NCBI GenBank assembly: GCA_946530775.1
Contig: CAMNAH010000045.1
Location: 1-8,027, forward strand
Length of the DNA stretch: 8,027 nt
Source: an uncultured Coriobacteriales bacterium
GTDB lineage: Bacteria; Actinomycetota; Coriobacteriia; Coriobacteriales; Atopobiaceae
Direction: 5' to 3'
A model generated the notes under the pieces. The model worked only from the letters and a program-made list of their open reading frames with translations, was not told the origin of the DNA and did no database searches. Within the stretch, counting starts at the first letter, position 1, and every line of letters starts with the position of its first letter. Of this stretch, positions 1 through 6,960 are shown piece by piece. The position numbers and the translations under genes were made by a program.

Positions 1-1
1 A

Positions 2-676
2 TCAGCTCGTGACGATGTAGGGCTGGATGGCGGAGGCGACGCCCGGGATGGGCATGGTCTGCAGCCAGATGCGGCCGGGGCCGGTGAGCACGGTGTTGAA
101 GAAGCCCTCGCCGCCGAGCAGCTTGTTCTTCATGCCCGCGACCTGCTGGATCTCGATCTGGACGCTTGGCTCGAAGCCTGCGACGCAGCCCGTGTCCACG
201 ACCATCTGCTGGCCGGCTGCGAGCTGGTACTCCACGAGCTCGCCGTCGATCTCGCAGAACACCATGCCTTGGCCGGAGACGCGCTGCATGATGAAGCCCT
301 CGCCGCCGAAGATGCCCACGCTGGCCTTCTTGTTGAAGTGGATGTCGAGCTGGACGCCGGCCTCGCTCGCGAGGAACGCGCGCTTCTGGAGGATGAAGTC
401 GCGGCCGGGGGCGATATCGAGCGCCATGATCTTGCCGGGGAAGCTGGAGCCGAAGGCGATCATGCCGGGGCCGCCCTGCGCGGTGTAGTGGTTCTGGAAC
501 ATGCTCTCGCCGGAGAACGCCTTGGAGAACATCTTGCCGAGTCCGCCGCCGGTGGTCTCCATGTGCATATTGGGCGTCATCCAGACCATAGAGCCGCTCT
601 CGGTGATCATGGTCTCGTTCGCGGCGAGCGTGCAGATGACCACGGGGAACTGTCCGCCTCTGATCTCGTACTGCAT
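2..676 (-). CDS. AIM24 / TIGR00266 family protein
   Basis: A complete 224-residue protein. It has the look of the AIM24 (TIGR00266) family: a glycine- and beta-rich all-beta protein beginning MQYEIRGGQFPVV, with a conserved ESGSMVWM segment (residues 27-34) and two related units, GGEGFIMQRVSGQG (124-137) and GGEGFFNTVLTGPG (188-201). These units suggest an internally duplicated beta-barrel. There is no signal peptide or membrane segment, so it is probably cytoplasmic. The biochemical function of bacterial members is not established. The start at 676 is chosen because AAAGGA lies six bases upstream (683-688); an in-frame ATG further upstream at 712 lacks this. It is in the same orientation as the ABC exporter genes, 129 bases after the permease stop, so it could be read through from them or use its own promoter. 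Family call is good, function unknown. Confidence 0.85.
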   Translation of the reverse strand: MQYEIRGGQFPVVICTLAANETMITESGSMVWMTPNMHMETTGGGLGKMFSKAFSGESMFQNHYTAQGGPGMIAFGSSFPGKIMALDIAPGRDFILQKRAFLASEAGVQLDIHFNKKASVGIFGGEGFIMQRVSGQGMVFCEIDGELVEYQLAAGQQMVVDTGCVAGFEPSVQIEIQQVAGMKNKLLGGEGFFNTVLTGPGRIWLQTMPIPGVASAIQPYIVTS

Positions 677-705
677 ATGCGGTCCTTTCGTTCGGGTTCG
701 AAACG

Positions 706-736
706 CTATCAAAAAGTGTAGCAGGTGCCTCTGCTG
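706..736 (-). promoter_or_regulatory. candidate promoter or weak terminator before the AIM24 gene
   Basis: In the 129-base gap between the permease stop and the AIM24 gene, the minus strand reads AGCAG-AGGCAC-CTGCT-ACAC-TTTTT. This is a 5-bp hairpin (720-724 with 731-735) followed by a T run (711-715), a weak terminator candidate for the exporter operon. The same stretch contains TACACT, an acceptable -10 box for the AIM24 gene, but no convincing -35. The two readings conflict and neither is strong. Confidence 0.25.
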
Positions 737-805
737 CGCTTTCGATTCCTTGGTACGCGGTCGGCGGGAGGTTTGTCTCGTATCGGCCAGGCGAGCCGTT
801 CGCGC

Positions 806-1999
806 CTACTGGAAGCGCAGGGACTCCACGGGGTCGAGCTTGGCCGCGCGCCGCGCGGGATAGTAGCCGAAGAGCACGCCGATGCCCACGCAGATGCCCG
901 TCGCCATGCCCACCGCGCCCGGCGTGATGACCGGGGTGAGGCCCTCGATGCCGGCGAACCCGCTGGCCACGCCCGCAAGCGCCCACGCGCCGCCGTAGCC
1001 TGCGAGGATGCCGATCACGCCGCCCGCCACGCAGAGCGTGATGCTCTCGAGCAGGAACTGCAGGGTGATGTCGCCGGCACGGGCGCCGAGCGCCTTGCGC
1101 AGTCCTATCTCGCGGATGCGCTCGGTCACGTTGGTGAGCATCATGTTCATGATGCCGATGCCGCCCACGATGAGCGAGATCGATGCCACGGCGGTCATGA
1201 GCAGCTGGAACGACAGCATCGTGGAGTCGAGCTGGCGTGTGACCGACGCCATCGTGTACACGTACACGTAGCCGTTGCCCTCCTCCTCGTCGATGGCGTA
1301 GGTCTTGCGCAGGTACGCGTCGGTCTTCTCGGCGACCTCCTCGGGGTCGACGTCCTCGCGCGCATAGCCCAGGATCTGGTCGACGCTCTCGTAGTTGTTG
1401 ACGCGCGTGTTGAGCGTGGAGAAGGGCAGGTAGGAGGTGTTCGATGTCATCTGCGACGCCTCGGTCACGCCGATGACCTCGAACTCGTAGTTGCCGATCT
1501 TGATGGCCTTGCCCAGCGCTTCGCTGCTTCCGCCGAAGAGCGTGCGGGCGGTGGTCTCGTCGATCACGATGACGAGCGAGCCCTTCTCGACCTCGCGCTC
1601 GGTGTAGAAGCGCCCCTCGACCAGGTTGATGCCCATGGCGTCGAAGAACTCGGGGTAGGTGCCCATCATCTGGCCGTTCGAGCTGTTGGCGCCGGCGGTC
1701 ATGTCGCCCCAGCCGTAGGCCGTGCCCGTGATGAACTCGTATTCGGGCAGGTCGCGCTCCCATTTGTCGAGGTCGTTGACCGTGACGCTGCCATACTGCG
1801 TCCAGCAGTTGATGTAGACGAGCCGCGCGCGGTTGAGGCCGAGCTGGCCCACGAGCGCGTATTTCACGCCGTCGATGAGCGCGGTCATGGCGATGACGGC
1901 GGCGATGCCGATGACGATGCCGAGCACCGTGAGCAGGCTGCGGCCGCGGTTGGAGTCGAGGGCCGAGCCCGTCTCGCGGAGAAGGTCTCCCGCTCTCAT
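806..1999 (-). CDS. ABC transporter permease, MacB/FtsX type
   Basis: A 397-residue permease of the MacB class. TM1 lies at about 21-43 ([17 protein letters not shown]), followed by a large extracytoplasmic MacB-PCD-type domain (about 45-255). Three C-terminal helices follow (about 265-290, 316-345, 358-380). Family hallmarks are [14 protein letters not shown] (293-306) after TM2 and [17 protein letters not shown] (379-395) at the end. The start at 1999 is preceded by GGAAGGGGG. It overlaps the stop of the ATPase gene by four bases (ATGA), a sign of translational coupling. A longer in-frame start at 2359 only reads the ATPase gene in another frame. It should form a homodimer working with the adjacent ATPase and MFP to export a peptide, lipid, drug or lipoprotein; the substrate cannot be read from sequence. 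Comparable systems are MacAB in Gram-negatives and YknXYZ in Bacillus. Confidence 0.93.
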   Translation of the reverse strand: MRAGDLLRETGSALDSNRGRSLLTVLGIVIGIAAVIAMTALIDGVKYALVGQLGLNRARLVYINCWTQYGSVTVNDLDKWERDLPEYEFITGTAYGWGDMTAGANSSNGQMMGTYPEFFDAMGINLVEGRFYTEREVEKGSLVIVIDETTARTLFGGSSEALGKAIKIGNYEFEVIGVTEASQMTSNTSYLPFSTLNTRVNNYESVDQILGYAREDVDPEEVAEKTDAYLRKTYAIDEEEGNGYVYVYTMASVTRQLDSTMLSFQLLMTAVASISLIVGGIGIMNMMLTNVTERIREIGLRKALGARAGDITLQFLLESITLCVAGGVIGILAGYGGAWALAGVASGFAGIEGLTPVITPGAVGMATGICVGIGVLFGYYPARRAAKLDPVESLRFQ

Positions 2000-2727
2000 G
2001 TGGTCGCCCCCTTCCGCTCGTAGCGTGCGGTGAAGGCGCGTTCCTGCTCGTCGGTGAGGAGCTTGCCGTCGCGGATGTGCACCGTGCGGTCTGCCCAGGT
2101 TGCCACCTCGGGGTCGTGCGTGATGAGCACGATGGTCTTGCCGCGCTCCTTCATGCGCGCGAACGTCTGCAGCACCATCTCGCTGGTGGCGGAGTCGAGG
2201 TTGCCCGTGGGCTCGTCGGCGAGGATGAGCGCGGGGTCGTTCACGAGGGCGCGCGCGATGGCGACGCGCTGCATCTGGCCGCCCGAGAGCTCGTTGGATT
2301 TGTGCTCGTAGTACTCCTCGGGCAAATCGACCGACTTCAGGGCCTTCCACGCGCGCCACTCGCGCTCGGCGCGGGGCACGTCGGAGTAGACGAGCGGCAG
2401 CATCACGTTGCGCAGCACCGTGGCGCGCGGCAGCAGGTTGAACGACTGGAACACGAAGCCCAGGCGCGTGGCGCGGATCTCGGCGAGGTCGTCGTCATCG
2501 AGCGTGCTCACCTCGAGGCCCTCCAGGCGGTAGGAGCCCGAGGTGGGGGAGTCGAGGCAGCCCAGGATGTTCATGAGGGTGGACTTGCCCGAGCCGGACG
2601 GGCCCATGATGGCGAGGAACTCGCCGCGCTCCACGGTGAGCGACACCCCGCGCAGCGCGTGCGTGAGCCCCGCCTCGGTCTCGTAGATGCGGTGGATGTG
2701 GCGGATGTCGATGACGGGCAGCGTCAT
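1996..2727 (-). CDS. ABC transporter ATP-binding protein, MacB/LolD class
   Basis: A 243-residue cytoplasmic ATPase with all expected motifs: Walker [10 protein letters not shown] (42-50), Q-loop Q94 in [10 protein letters not shown], signature LSGGQ (147-151), Walker B LILADE (167-172, catalytic E172), D-loop GNLDSA (175-180) and H-loop H204 in LITHD. The segment [22 protein letters not shown] is typical of the MacB/LolD/FtsE-like branch that pairs with FtsX-type permeases. It starts two bases after the MFP stop (2730) without a clear Shine-Dalgarno, so translation is probably coupled to the MFP. It ends overlapping the permease start. ATP hydrolysis here should drive the permease and MFP. 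No catalytic residue is missing. Confidence 0.96.
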   Translation of the reverse strand: MTLPVIDIRHIHRIYETEAGLTHALRGVSLTVERGEFLAIMGPSGSGKSTLMNILGCLDSPTSGSYRLEGLEVSTLDDDDLAEIRATRLGFVFQSFNLLPRATVLRNVMLPLVYSDVPRAEREWRAWKALKSVDLPEEYYEHKSNELSGGQMQRVAIARALVNDPALILADEPTGNLDSATSEMVLQTFARMKERGKTIVLITHDPEVATWADRTVHIRDGKLLTDEQERAFTARYERKGATT

Positions 2728-2729
2728 GG

Positions 2730-4049
2730 CTAGAAGATCACCATCCCGCCCGTCTCGTATTCCGCGCCGTCGGTGGCGGGCATCGAGAAGCCGCTCTGGA
2801 CCTCGTCGCCCTCGGCCACGGCGCCCTCGATGGCGGCGGTGGTGGAGCCCTCGGCGAGCACGGTCACCGTGACGGGCATGGCCTCGCGGGTCTCGGGGTC
2901 GACCACCATGACGTAGTAGTTCTCGCCGTCGTCGGTCATGAGCGCGCTGGTCGAGACGCAGAGCGCGCCGGGCAGGTACTGCACGTCGATGCGCGCGCTC
3001 GCGGTCATGCCGGGCTTGAGCTGCGGATCGGGGTTCTCGATGAGCAGCGTCACGGTGTAGGTCACGTTGCCGCCGCCATAGTAGCCGCCCTCGCCGCCGC
3101 CCGATGAGAGCGTGGCGATCTCGGTCACGGTGGCCTCGGACTCCACGCCGGGCAGCGCCGAGAAGGTCACGGTGGCGTGCTGGCCCACGGCGACCTTGGT
3201 GATGTCGATCTCGTTCACCTCGATGGCGACGGTCATCTGCGAGAGGTCGGCGAGCTGGATGCCGGTGCTTGCGGACGCGGAGGGCTGCGACTGGGTTGTG
3301 CTCGTCGGTGCCGCGGCGCCGAGCTGCTGGCCCACGGTGATGTCGCCGAGCGAGATCACGGTGCCGTCGATGGGTGCGCGCACGGTGCGGTCGCGCGCCT
3401 TCTGCGCGGCCTGCTCGTAGGCGTCATAGGCTGCCTGGGTGGCGGCACGGGCGCGCATGAGCGCGATGTAGACGCGGTCGCGCTCGGTCTGGCTGTCGCT
3501 CGTGCCCCATACGTAGTTGAGCTCGTCCTGGGCGGTCTCCTCGGCGGCCTCGGCCTCCTTGAACTTGAACCACGCCTCATCGGCGTCGGTGTCAAGGCTG
3601 TCGTTCTTGACGGTCATGAGCGGCTGGGTCTTGAACACGGTGTCGCCCACGGCCACGTCGATCGAGATGACCTCGCCGGTGAGGTCGGCCGCCACGGTGA
3701 CCTGCTCGCGCGGCTTGGCGCTGCCGGTGCCCGAGATGGACTCGCGGAAGTCGTCGCGGTAGATGAACTCGGTGGGAATGGCCGCCTCGTCCTCGCCGCC
3801 GCCACGCGAGAAGAGCCCGCGCACCACGTTGAACAGCACGATCGCCGCGACCACGCCCGCCACGATGGCGATGCGCACGATCTTCTTGCGGCGGCGCTCC
3901 TTGCGATGGCGCATGAGGCTTTGATAGGCGGCTGCGCTCTCTGCATCGTCCTCGTCAAGGGTGCCGATGGGCGTGAGCTCGGGCTGGCCGATCTTGGGGA
4001 GGTTCTCGAGGTTGCTATTCTCCTCGTGGGCATGCGGCGTTTGATCCAT
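2730..4049 (-). CDS. Membrane-fusion protein of ABC exporter (HlyD/MacA-like)
   Basis: A 439-residue periplasmic-adaptor-type protein. Order: a charged cytoplasmic tail (1-56, ending [10 protein letters not shown]); one membrane anchor (about 57-77, [17 protein letters not shown]); first lipoyl half (about 113-149); an alpha-helical hairpin (about 155-222); second lipoyl half with [15 protein letters not shown] (222-236); a Ser/Thr/Ala/Gln linker (about 245-262); a beta-barrel domain (about 268-355) with [10 protein letters not shown]; and a membrane-proximal domain to the end. It has no lipobox. The start at 4049 is set by AAGGAG five bases upstream; frames further upstream run into the promoter gap. 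It is the first gene of a tightly packed operon with the ATPase and permease. In a Gram-positive there is no TolC partner, so it probably acts as an extracellular accessory of the permease. Substrate unknown. Confidence 0.9.
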   Translation of the reverse strand: MDQTPHAHEENSNLENLPKIGQPELTPIGTLDEDDAESAAAYQSLMRHRKERRRKKIVRIAIVAGVVAAIVLFNVVRGLFSRGGGEDEAAIPTEFIYRDDFRESISGTGSAKPREQVTVAADLTGEVISIDVAVGDTVFKTQPLMTVKNDSLDTDADEAWFKFKEAEAAEETAQDELNYVWGTSDSQTERDRVYIALMRARAATQAAYDAYEQAAQKARDRTVRAPIDGTVISLGDITVGQQLGAAAPTSTTQSQPSASASTGIQLADLSQMTVAIEVNEIDITKVAVGQHATVTFSALPGVESEATVTEIATLSSGGGEGGYYGGGNVTYTVTLLIENPDPQLKPGMTASARIDVQYLPGALCVSTSALMTDDGENYYVMVVDPETREAMPVTVTVLAEGSTTAAIEGAVAEGDEVQSGFSMPATDGAEYETGGMVIF

Positions 4050-4078
4050 GGTCGCTCCTTGGCCCGCATGGGCTACGA

Positions 4079-4112
4079 TTGAAGTGCTGCGGTTACCGCT
4101 CTCTACTATAAC
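4079..4112 (+). promoter_or_regulatory. candidate promoter in divergent region
   Basis: The 89-base gap between the divergent MFP and pseudouridine synthase genes must hold starts for both. On the plus strand, TTGAAG (4079-4084) lies 19 bases before TACTAT (4104-4109), with TATAAC overlapping at 4107-4112. The same bases read TATAGT on the minus strand and could be the -10 of the exporter operon, though no good minus-strand -35 is seen. The call rests on position and weak consensus only. Confidence 0.35.
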
Positions 4113-4138
4113 CTGAGCGTTGCGGGGAGGTGCCTTTC

Positions 4139-4810
4139 GTGCTGGATAATTCGGCAATTGTCTATCAAGACTCATATTTTCTCGCCATGGATAAGCCCGC
4201 CGGCATGCTCGTGCACGGAGACGGCACCGGAGCGCGCACGCTGACCGACGAGGTGCGCGAGCTCACGGGCATCGCGGATGCCCAGCCCGTGCAGCGCCTC
4301 GACGTGGAGACCACGGGGCTCGTGCTCTTCTCGCTCGACAAGGCCGTGCAGCCTGCGCTCGATGCGCTGGTGGCGGGCCGCGGCGTGCGCAAGCGCTACC
4401 TCGCGCTCGTGGCGGGCCGTCTGGGCGGCGGGGAGCGCACCGTCGAGGCTGCCATTGGGCGCGACCGCCACGATGCCCGCCGCATGCGCGTCTCCAAGAC
4501 GGGCAAGCCCGCCGCGACCATCGTGCGTCCGCTCGGCGTGTTCGGCAACGCCACGCTCGTGGAGGCGGAGCTCTTGAGCGGGCGGCGCCATCAGATCCGC
4601 GTGCATCTTGCCTCTATAGGCCACCCCATCGTGGGCGATGCGCTCTACCAGGGGCCGGCCAGCCGCAACGGCCTCATGCTGCATGCGCTCGAGGAACGTC
4701 TCGCCCATCCCGTCACGGGCGAGGATGTGCTGCTGCGCACCGCGTGGCCCAAGCGCTTCGGCGAGTTCACCGCCCCGCGCGGCCACGATTGGTTCATACT
4801 GAACCAATAG
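4139..4810 (+). CDS. RluA-family 23S rRNA/tRNA pseudouridine synthase
   Basis: A 223-residue enzyme that should isomerise uridine to pseudouridine in rRNA or tRNA. Motifs: the early motif MDKPAGMLVH (17-26), the catalytic loop QRLDVETTGL (52-61, catalytic D55), KRYLALVAG (85-93) and the C-terminal RluA signature GRRHQIRVHLASIGHPIVGD (148-167). There is no N-terminal S4 domain, so it is the short RluA/TruC-like form. Which uridine it modifies cannot be told. The GTG at 4139 is preferred because GGGGAGG (4124-4130) sits eight bases upstream; an in-frame GTG at 4130 would overlap that site. The catalytic loop reads ETTG where many members have DTSG, a conservative variant. It is followed 31 bases later by the hydrogenase gene and is probably co-transcribed with it, without an obvious functional link. 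Confidence 0.92.
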   Translation: MLDNSAIVYQDSYFLAMDKPAGMLVHGDGTGARTLTDEVRELTGIADAQPVQRLDVETTGLVLFSLDKAVQPALDALVAGRGVRKRYLALVAGRLGGGERTVEAAIGRDRHDARRMRVSKTGKPAATIVRPLGVFGNATLVEAELLSGRRHQIRVHLASIGHPIVGDALYQGPASRNGLMLHALEERLAHPVTGEDVLLRTAWPKRFGEFTAPRGHDWFILNQ

Positions 4811-4841
4811 CATTTCGCACCGAACCCGAGAGGAGCCGCTC

Positions 4842-6416
4842 GTGCCCGACACCATGCGAGGCGTCTATACCAACCTGTCCGAGATCCGCCGCAAGGTGTT
4901 TCGCGAGGTGGCGCGCATCTGCTACGAGGCGGGAAGCTACGAGGGACCCGACCTGGGGTCGTTTCTGAACCTGTGCGTGGACGAGCTGCCCTACGAGATT
5001 CTCCCGGGCACCGAGGCCACCTACCGCGAGAGCATCTTCCTCGAGCGCGCCATCATCTCGGAGCGCATCCGCCTGGCCATGGGCCTGGGCCTGCAGGACC
5101 TCGACCGTCCCACGCGCATCTCCGAGGGCATGCGCCGCGCCAACGTAGCCGAGACCTACTATCAGCCGCCGCTCATCAACGTGATCAAGTTCGCGTGCAA
5201 CGCCTGCAAGGACAACGTGTTCGAGGTGTCGTCGGCCTGCCAGGGCTGCCTCGCGCACCCGTGCCGCGAGATCTGCCCCAAGGGCGCGATCAGCTTTGTC
5301 AACAAGCGCGCCTATATCGACCAGGAGAAGTGCGTGAAGTGCGGGCTCTGCGCCAAGACGTGCCCGTACCAGGCGATCCATCACCACACGCGCCCCTGCG
5401 CCGATGCCTGCGGCATGCACGCCATCGGCAGCGACGAGCACGGCCGCGCCGACATCGACTACGAGAAGTGCGTGAGCTGCGGGCAGTGCCTCGTGAACTG
5501 CCCCTTCGGCGCCATCGCCGACAAGAGCCAGCTCGCGCAGGTCATCCGCTCCATCACCGCGGGCAACGAGGTCATCGCCATCGTGGCGCCGGCCTTCGTG
5601 GGCCAGTTCGGCGGCAAGGGCAACGTGGGCAAGCTCCGCGAGGCGTTCAAGCTGCTGGGCTTCTCGGGCGTGGAGGAGGTCGCCATCGGCGCCGACCTCT
5701 GCACCGTGGAGGAGGCCGAGGACTTCATGCGCGAGGTGGGCGATGGCGAGGGTCAGCTGCCCTTCATGGGCACGTCGTGCTGCCCGGCGTGGTCGGTCAT
5801 GGCCAAGACCGAGTTTCCCGAGCACGCGCAGTGCATCTCGATGGCGCATACGCCCATGGTGCTCACGGCGCGCATGGTGCGCTCGCAGCATCCCGAGGCC
5901 AAGATCGTCTTCGTGGGGCCCTGCTCGGCCAAGAAGCTCGAGGCCATGCGCAGCTCCGTGCGCAGCGAGGTGGATTTCGTGCTCACCTTCGAGGAGATGG
6001 CGGGCATGATGGACGCCAAGGAGATCGACTACCTCGCGCTGCACGATGACAACAAGAGCGACTTTGCCGTGGCGTCCGCCGACGGCCGCGGCTTTGCCAT
6101 CGCGGGCGGCGTGGCGAGCGCCGTGGTGAACGCCATCCACGACAAGGATCCCGAGCGCGAGGTCAAGACCGTGGGCGCACAGGGTCTCGAGGAATGCCGC
6201 CAGATGATGAAGGATGCCGTCAAGGGCAAGTATCCGGGATATCTGCTCGAGGGCATGGCCTGCCCAGGCGGCTGCATCGCGGGTGCCGGCACGCTCCAGC
6301 CCATCAACAAGTCGCGCGCGCAGGTCAAGGCCTATGCCAAGCGCTCGCCGCACAAGGTTGCCGTGGAAAACGAGTATCGCTCGCTCCTCAAGGATCTCAA
6401 GCGCGAGAGCGACTAG
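4842..6416 (+). CDS. [FeFe] hydrogenase, probably group B
   Basis: A 524-residue cytoplasmic hydrogenase that should reduce protons to H2, or oxidise H2, with ferredoxin as partner. Order: a helical N-terminal region (1-110); a Cys-rich iron-sulfur region (119-220) with two typical [4Fe-4S] motifs (C164/167/170/174 and C210/213/216/220) plus extra Cys at 119, 122, 133, 136, 141, 145, 186 and 190; then the H-cluster domain. H-cluster motifs are L1 TSCCPAW (311-317), L2 GPCSAKKLE (359-367) and L3 EGMACPGGCIAGAG (470-483), so all ligands (C314, C361, C474, C478) and the proton-relay-type Cys C313 are present. L2 has Gly where group A enzymes have Met (MPC), which, with L3, fits the group B1/B3 type (TIGR04105). 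There is no PAS domain, NuoE/F-like partner or HydE/F/G maturase nearby. The GTG start is supported by AGGAG (4831-4835) six bases upstream. Hydrogenase call very strong; group B tentative. Confidence 0.95.
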   Translation: MPDTMRGVYTNLSEIRRKVFREVARICYEAGSYEGPDLGSFLNLCVDELPYEILPGTEATYRESIFLERAIISERIRLAMGLGLQDLDRPTRISEGMRRANVAETYYQPPLINVIKFACNACKDNVFEVSSACQGCLAHPCREICPKGAISFVNKRAYIDQEKCVKCGLCAKTCPYQAIHHHTRPCADACGMHAIGSDEHGRADIDYEKCVSCGQCLVNCPFGAIADKSQLAQVIRSITAGNEVIAIVAPAFVGQFGGKGNVGKLREAFKLLGFSGVEEVAIGADLCTVEEAEDFMREVGDGEGQLPFMGTSCCPAWSVMAKTEFPEHAQCISMAHTPMVLTARMVRSQHPEAKIVFVGPCSAKKLEAMRSSVRSEVDFVLTFEEMAGMMDAKEIDYLALHDDNKSDFAVASADGRGFAIAGGVASAVVNAIHDKDPEREVKTVGAQGLEECRQMMKDAVKGKYPGYLLEGMACPGGCIAGAGTLQPINKSRAQVKAYAKRSPHKVAVENEYRSLLKDLKRESD

Positions 6417-6419
6417 GTT

Positions 6420-6448
6420 GGACACAAGGGACCGTCTCCCTTGTGTCC
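6420..6448 (+). terminator. perfect 12-bp hairpin after the hydrogenase gene
   Basis: GGACACAAGGGA (6420-6431) pairs perfectly with TCCCTTGTGTCC (6437-6448) around a CCGTC loop, three bases after the hydrogenase stop. The position fits a transcription terminator or 3'-end protecting stem for the plus-strand unit. There is no T tract after it (GGAACGAAG follows), so it is not a classical Rho-independent terminator. Confidence 0.6.
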
Positions 6449-6466
6449 GGAACGAAGTTCGGAATG

Positions 6467-6495
6467 AAAAAAGGGCAGGCGCGCGGCCTGCCCTT
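6467..6495 (-). terminator. Rho-independent terminator of the minus-strand unit
   Basis: On the minus strand AAGGGCAGGC (6495-6486) pairs with GCCTGCCCTT (6480-6471) around a 5-base GC loop, and the 3' arm runs into TTTTTT (6472-6467). It lies 23 bases after the stop of the 99-residue gene, which is in the right place and orientation. On the plus strand the same stem is preceded by the A run and may serve as a second, weaker stop for the hydrogenase transcript. Confidence 0.8.
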
Positions 6496-6518
6496 CTCGG
6501 TATCTCTGTAGCCGAAGC

Positions 6519-6818
6519 TTACTCGCCCTTGATGGAGGCGTAGAACGTGGCGTGATCGAACGCCTGCTCGATGGTCTCGCCGTGGACAAAGGGGAGCGAG
6601 AGGAACTCGTCGACCGTGGGAACCAGCGGGCTGCAGTCGGTGAAGTGGCCCTTGTGGTTGAGCTTCGAGGTGTCCTGCGCGCGCCAAGCTTCGAAATTGG
6701 CATCGGTCAGGTAGTAGATATCATGGCCGACCTTCATGTAAACCGAATGGTTGATGTGGAGGTATTCGGCCAGATCCTCGTAGTTGATGTCGAGTGCCTC
6801 AGTCGCTTTCTTTCCCAT
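6519..6818 (-). CDS. unrecognised 99-residue protein
   Basis: A small soluble protein that I do not recognise. It is taken as real because it has a good Shine-Dalgarno, AAAGGA (6826-6831), seven bases before its ATG, a TAA stop followed by a T-tailed terminator, and a balanced composition unlike the Arg/Ala/Pro-rich shadow frames of this DNA. Residues 12-50 (NYEDLAEYLHINHSVYMKVG and on) look helical then beta. Residues 66-96 contain VPTVDEFLSLPFVHG and IEQAFDHATFYASI. It has seven His (21, 24, 32, 55, 58, 79, 89) and one Cys (62), is acidic overall, and has no signal peptide, membrane helix or DNA-binding motif I can name. It lies 142 bases downstream of the HAD gene and could share its transcript or use the TATAGT-type promoter at 6857-6862. 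Confidence 0.75.
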   Translation of the reverse strand: MGKKATEALDINYEDLAEYLHINHSVYMKVGHDIYYLTDANFEAWRAQDTSKLNHKGHFTDCSPLVPTVDEFLSLPFVHGETIEQAFDHATFYASIKGE

Positions 6819-6856
6819 GGCAACGTCCTTTCTGAGGTAGGCGAACCGTTGATAAA

Positions 6857-6862
6857 ACTATA
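6857..6862 (-). promoter_or_regulatory. candidate -10 box for the 99-residue gene
   Basis: The minus strand reads TATAGT here, about 38 bases upstream of the ATG at 6818, within an AT-richer patch of the 142-base gap that runs from 6819 to 6960. No convincing -35 is found at standard spacing. The gap also holds a weak dyad, CGACC with GGTCG, at about 6872-6894. A 5-bp stem, GTGGA with TCCAC, at about 6927-6945 follows the HAD stop. Neither is strong enough to list alone. Confidence 0.35.
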
Positions 6863-6960
6863 CCGCCCGCGCGACCCAAAATTACAGTCGGTCGAAAAAA
6901 TGTTTTGGAAGGGGGCTATTCCGTGGTGGACGGGAGTGCTCCACAGCGAATACACAAGCG

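Noticed and set aside
725..2023. Long plus-strand open frame (432 codons) opposite the permease
   Set aside because: It is rich in Ala/Arg/His/Asp/Val typical of antisense frames in GC-rich DNA, has no domain motif, and lies opposite a well-supported MacB-type permease.
2000..2359. Upstream extension of the permease start to 2359
   Set aside because: The added 120 residues are Arg/Ala/His-rich read-through of the ATPase gene in another frame; the ATG at 1999 has a good ribosome site and starts the expected N-terminus.
4130..4138. GTG at 4130 as start of the pseudouridine synthase
   Set aside because: It overlaps the GGGGAGG ribosome site (4124-4130) needed for translation; the GTG at 4139 has proper eight-base spacing.
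4794..6425. Long minus-strand open frame (543 codons) opposite the hydrogenase
   Set aside because: Its His/Ala/Leu/Gly/Arg-rich composition without motifs, lying fully antisense to a protein with intact H-cluster motifs, marks it as a GC-driven shadow frame.
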